Shown: positions 63,601 to 64,000 of the stretch, piece after piece
How the letters are laid out: every line of letters starts with the position of its first letter
Position numbering within the stretch: position 1 is the first letter of the stretch
Assembly (NCBI GenBank): GCA_031367195.1
Contig: JANLPL010000250.1
Location: forward strand, 1-64,000
Direction of reading: 5' to 3'
Source of the DNA: Roseiarcus sp031367195
GTDB lineage: Bacteria > Pseudomonadota > Alphaproteobacteria > Rhizobiales > Beijerinckiaceae
Length of the DNA: 64,000 nt
The notes under the pieces: generated by a model
Told to the model about the DNA's origin: nothing
Databases searched by the model: none
What the model saw: only the letters and a program-made list of their open reading frames with translations
Program-made: the position numbers and the translations under genes

Positions 63601-64000
63601 ACGCACACGCGCTGCTTTGGTTCCGCAACGCCGCGCTTTGGGGCGCCGACACGGTCGAGCCCAAGGCGAAGGAGGGCATAGCGCTCTCTCTGCGCGGGCT
63701 CGAAAAGTTCGAGGAATTGGCGGCTTTCGGCTATGCCGAGCGCGCCGTTTCGCCCGCCTTGCACGACGCCTATTTCGGCGGAATGGTCGTTTGGCTCACC
63801 TCCGACAAGCCTTTGCGCGAGGTGAAGCCCGAGGCGCGCGCGCAGTTCGAGCAGGCGGTCGGCGGAGAAAGCAGCGTCGTCGGCGCGCAGGCGCTCGCCT
63901 GGGGCTCGCTGATGCGCAACGACTGGGGTCAGGCGCGCAAATGGTTCGAGACCGCCATCGACTGGAGCGGCTTCGACGCGCTGGCGCCGCAGGGACCGCA
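57672..64000 (+). CDS. Giant TPR/SEL1-like repeat protein of the cellulose operon (partial)
   Basis: ATG 57672 overlaps the end of bcsZ (stop 57676-57678), and the frame stays open to the end of the window, giving at least 2109 residues. A signal peptide (V-F-A-C-M-L-A-A-S-L-G-A-A-P-A-R-A-Q) shows export. After about 400 residues of helical N-terminal region come repeated modules of about 105-165 residues, each starting near G-A-Q-A-L-G-W-Y and continuing E-A-A-R-W-F-K-x-A-I-x-W, then a T-L-R-A-L-G-R-V-E-E-A-E-like hairpin: TPR/SEL1 logic at low stringency. A seven-module block is duplicated in frame (period 2451 bases). The position is that of bcsC (periplasmic TPR plus outer-membrane barrel) or of the TPR-only BcsK. 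The end, and hence any barrel, is outside the window. Confidence 0.85.
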   Translation, partial: MLKWRLVFACMLAASLGAAPARAQKPSAAAEPAVVEFVAKGDAGLLPTPGPNGGPPVDAPYPHIYQAPLFGTLFAVSSSEAAVDESALRYYASLHNFVRANAEIKRLKSLHPNWTPPTNIYSTAGAGADEQPFWDLLAADRFEELRAGIALKERSKPGWKPSRDLLTKIARKSDIETLVRNSNEKKPAEALAVADGDPSILHCAYMDANWRVADAFLDVGLPKRAFEIYHAIIATCPDHDERLTTVRKAISRFSFAQTASLIAMGAKSADGATEFDAAKIDLTRARIAAVNQGESKEAIGPEALADFFAEASRTKVRADLGLAGWFEYNRDQFDKAEHWFSLVSLGRPAGADATAVNLAEGRALSLLKLGRVEDALNLSYIWRNVSKTMRETYIGASASLLTRASPPPDVSEKALADFVAIVETDRSTVGAQAIGWYRYNSGEWDDAALWFKSTLVWTGVDDAAGPRDRQVDAEVASLIEGYGRALAHAHRMDEATRLADRWRVGGAALETVFVNLMSGAIEAAPSVGVLSPDQLADFADIARARQLVAGAASLGWLHYRSSDYANAIVWFRDAIGWSQQGRGDLGSNQGLALSLKQTGQFAEAEEVAWTFAKDSADMRAIYVSAVVAQLSPDKAALSGGRLNRFIGLVGADRSSVGAQALGWYRLKAGNCAYAAPWFRKATAWSAAGAEDADTARGLALSLKSVGDFALAEDLAYAWRDRDPELRKLYVAIGVEELTSEAPVIAVSEARVRRLSEQVLSDHNLAGARAIGWWRYRQAACGFGGQWLRLAIDWNDADKRDAKTDEGFGLTLRATGRLTQAARLARPWADSVPLMKKLYIDVMVEELSRDNPPEPIDEARLKDFVGVIEPIKSPLGAQALGWYRLERNELDEAARWFKNAIDWWPPQRLDLSKRLSAPVDDYQPILAKLALDIEDYRRTPRAYPNSSSLIGKSTESYVNTEEGFAKTQEGYAQTLRALGRVEEAEAIAWAWRDRWPSLRQLYVYIAADELARADGPEISPERLRRYAAAIEDARSAPAAAAMAWRLLRAKSAEPAAQWFEKALAWAPSEPPDAGLVEGYVAALQGARKFAEADKFAARWRGVSPRFDLIYLKSELASLRASGGADAASAAKYADIESEIDKSRSGEGALSLGWLAYETKDYERALTWFRHAVEWGGDASKSREGVALSLRALERFADLAEFGYAERGVSTAIRDVYYGGMIAWLTADKPLRDVAPEARAHFEQAVLADKSVAAAQALGWGAAMRGEWPASRRWFDNAVAWSGFDPLAVPVKPDADRVKLVEGLVQALRGAGDAARAENVAFVWRDESPALAGLYLQIFTQALAEDATPLAPQRLARFAAYAQSQRSSEAAGALGWRFYRAKAPHDAIGWFERALVWAPEGPPPAKLAEGYALSLRAAGRLLDTENFAYGLVADPDMRAAYISVVVAELAEDKADLAPARLDRFVAVVADARSAIGAQALGWRRLNQDNCVYAAPWFRKARAWSSDATEEAQTTRGLALALRKVGAFAQAEDLAYGWGDRNPEMRSLFVDIGIEELTSEAPVIAMSEPRVRRLSERVLSERHVKGARALAWWRYRQAGCGYGGDWFRLATGWNEDDKRDAKTDEGFGLTLRASGRLARAEALAYPWIDAVPLMKKLYIDVLVEELSRDNPPEPVDEARLKAFVATIEPIKSPLGAQALGWYRLERGELDEAARWFKNAIDWWPPQKPDHSRRLSAPVDDYKPILARLALEHNDYRRTPRAYPNSSSLIGKSTEDYVNTEQGFAKTQEGYVQTLRALGRVEEAEAIAFAWRDRSPSLRALYLDMAATELDRRDGPALAPERLQRFLEAIEADQSPAGAAAMAWRQFRLNAFENASDWFQKALAWSKGAAPPPSLVAGYVMALQGAKKFEAAKSVAEKWRGASVELNLVYVQSELQWLRATGKADNVTAAQFAEIEKTMNGAKSADGALSLAWIAYDVHDYAHALLWFRNAALWGADTVEPKAKEGIALSLRGLEKFEELAAFGYAERAVSPALHDAYFGGMVVWLTSDKPLREVKPEARAQFEQAVGGESSVVGAQALAWGSLMRNDWGQARKWFETAIDWSGFDALAPQGP
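59640..64000 (+). repeat. In-frame tandem duplication, 2451-bp period, inside the giant TPR gene
   Basis: Counted from one G-A-Q-A-L-G-W motif, unit 1 spans 59640-62090 and unit 2 starts at 62091 and runs past the window. Anchors agree on the spacing: base 59881 with 62332, 60181 with 62632, 60371 with 62822, and 60541 with 62992 are each 2451 bases apart. Beyond about 60.6 kb the offset becomes 2457 (61314 with 63771), a two-codon insertion. Conservation is highest around 60150-60600 versus 62600-63050 and lower elsewhere. Confidence 0.9.

Noticed and set aside
61209..63764. Very long open frame on the minus strand (851 codons), and another at 59424-61178
   Set aside because: Both are antisense shadows of the giant TPR gene. 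Their translations are Arg/Gly/Ala-rich with no domain and mirror the repeat structure of the plus-strand gene, which has a signal peptide, coherent modules and operon linkage.
59640..64000. Regular repeats considered as a possible CRISPR or satellite array
   Set aside because: The repeats are in frame, about 300-500 bases per module, coding throughout and diverged at codon level, so they are protein repeats.

Overview
The window is high-GC DNA (roughly two thirds G+C by eye) from an alphaproteobacterium, most likely of the order Hyphomicrobiales (Beijerinckiaceae/Methylocystaceae/Rhodoblastus-like). The basis is the protein style, the Caulobacter-type cpa/tad pilus order, a Frc-type sugar ABC transporter with a ROK regulator, an ALDH7-type dehydrogenase and a bcsA-bcsB-bcsZ cellulose operon. 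The placement is inference from protein resemblance; there is no rRNA in the window. No tRNA, rRNA or CRISPR array was seen.

Layout. 1-2.5 kb: the tail of an ISL3-type transposase abuts the decayed remains of a CheB/CheR-PAS-GAF-histidine kinase and its Rcp1-like response regulator. 2.8-10.2 kb: UDP-glucuronate decarboxylase; a tam-tlyA-mogA run; a DUF6165 protein; then a minus-strand, mutually overlapping set of four genes encoding a Gfo/Idh/MocA oxidoreductase, an 81-aa membrane protein, an Lgt-like membrane protein and a Tes-like (COG1964) radical SAM enzyme. 10.3-19.2 kb: a FUSC-type transporter, an LCAD-type acyl-CoA dehydrogenase, an SDR, two paralogous MFS_3 exporters, an NAD(P)H:quinone-reductase-like flavoprotein and a methyltransferase. 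19.2-22.7 kb: five minus-strand genes all joined by 4-base start/stop overlaps (DUF4239 membrane protein, secreted protein, methyltransferase, glycosyltransferase, methyltransferase). 22.9-31.7 kb: a Tad/Flp pilus locus, flp-cpaABCDEF-tadBC, including a 53-aa pilin gene. 31.8-37.3 kb: UvrD-type helicase, RraA-like protein, then a DUF1353 protein paired with a caspase-like protease that carries a long membrane tail. 37.3-42.7 kb: a class I fumarase with a frameshift and a CitE-like CoA lyase, divergent from an ALDH7-type aldehyde dehydrogenase and an iron-type alcohol dehydrogenase. 42.7-52.0 kb: an unknown protein, a TrpD2-like/SUMT fusion, pgl, zwf and a ROK regulator, divergent from frcBCA-like sugar import genes. 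52.1-64.0 kb: bcsA, bcsB, bcsZ and a very large TPR/SEL1-like protein still open at the window edge.

How the genes work together. Sugar import (frcBCA-like), its probable ROK regulator and the first two steps of the oxidative pentose phosphate/Entner-Doudoroff route (zwf, pgl) form one divergent carbohydrate unit. The Tad pilus and c-di-GMP-responsive cellulose synthase would both serve surface attachment. The fumarase/CoA-lyase/aldehyde/alcohol dehydrogenase block looks like a small C4/aldehyde metabolism unit sharing one divergent control region.

Most worth following up: the giant cellulose-operon repeat protein with a 2451-bp in-frame tandem duplication; the Tes-like radical SAM plus Lgt-like operon, a possible membrane-lipid or lipoprotein-lipid modification system; the membrane-tailed caspase with DUF1353; the five-gene translationally coupled cluster; and the TrpD2-SUMT fusion.
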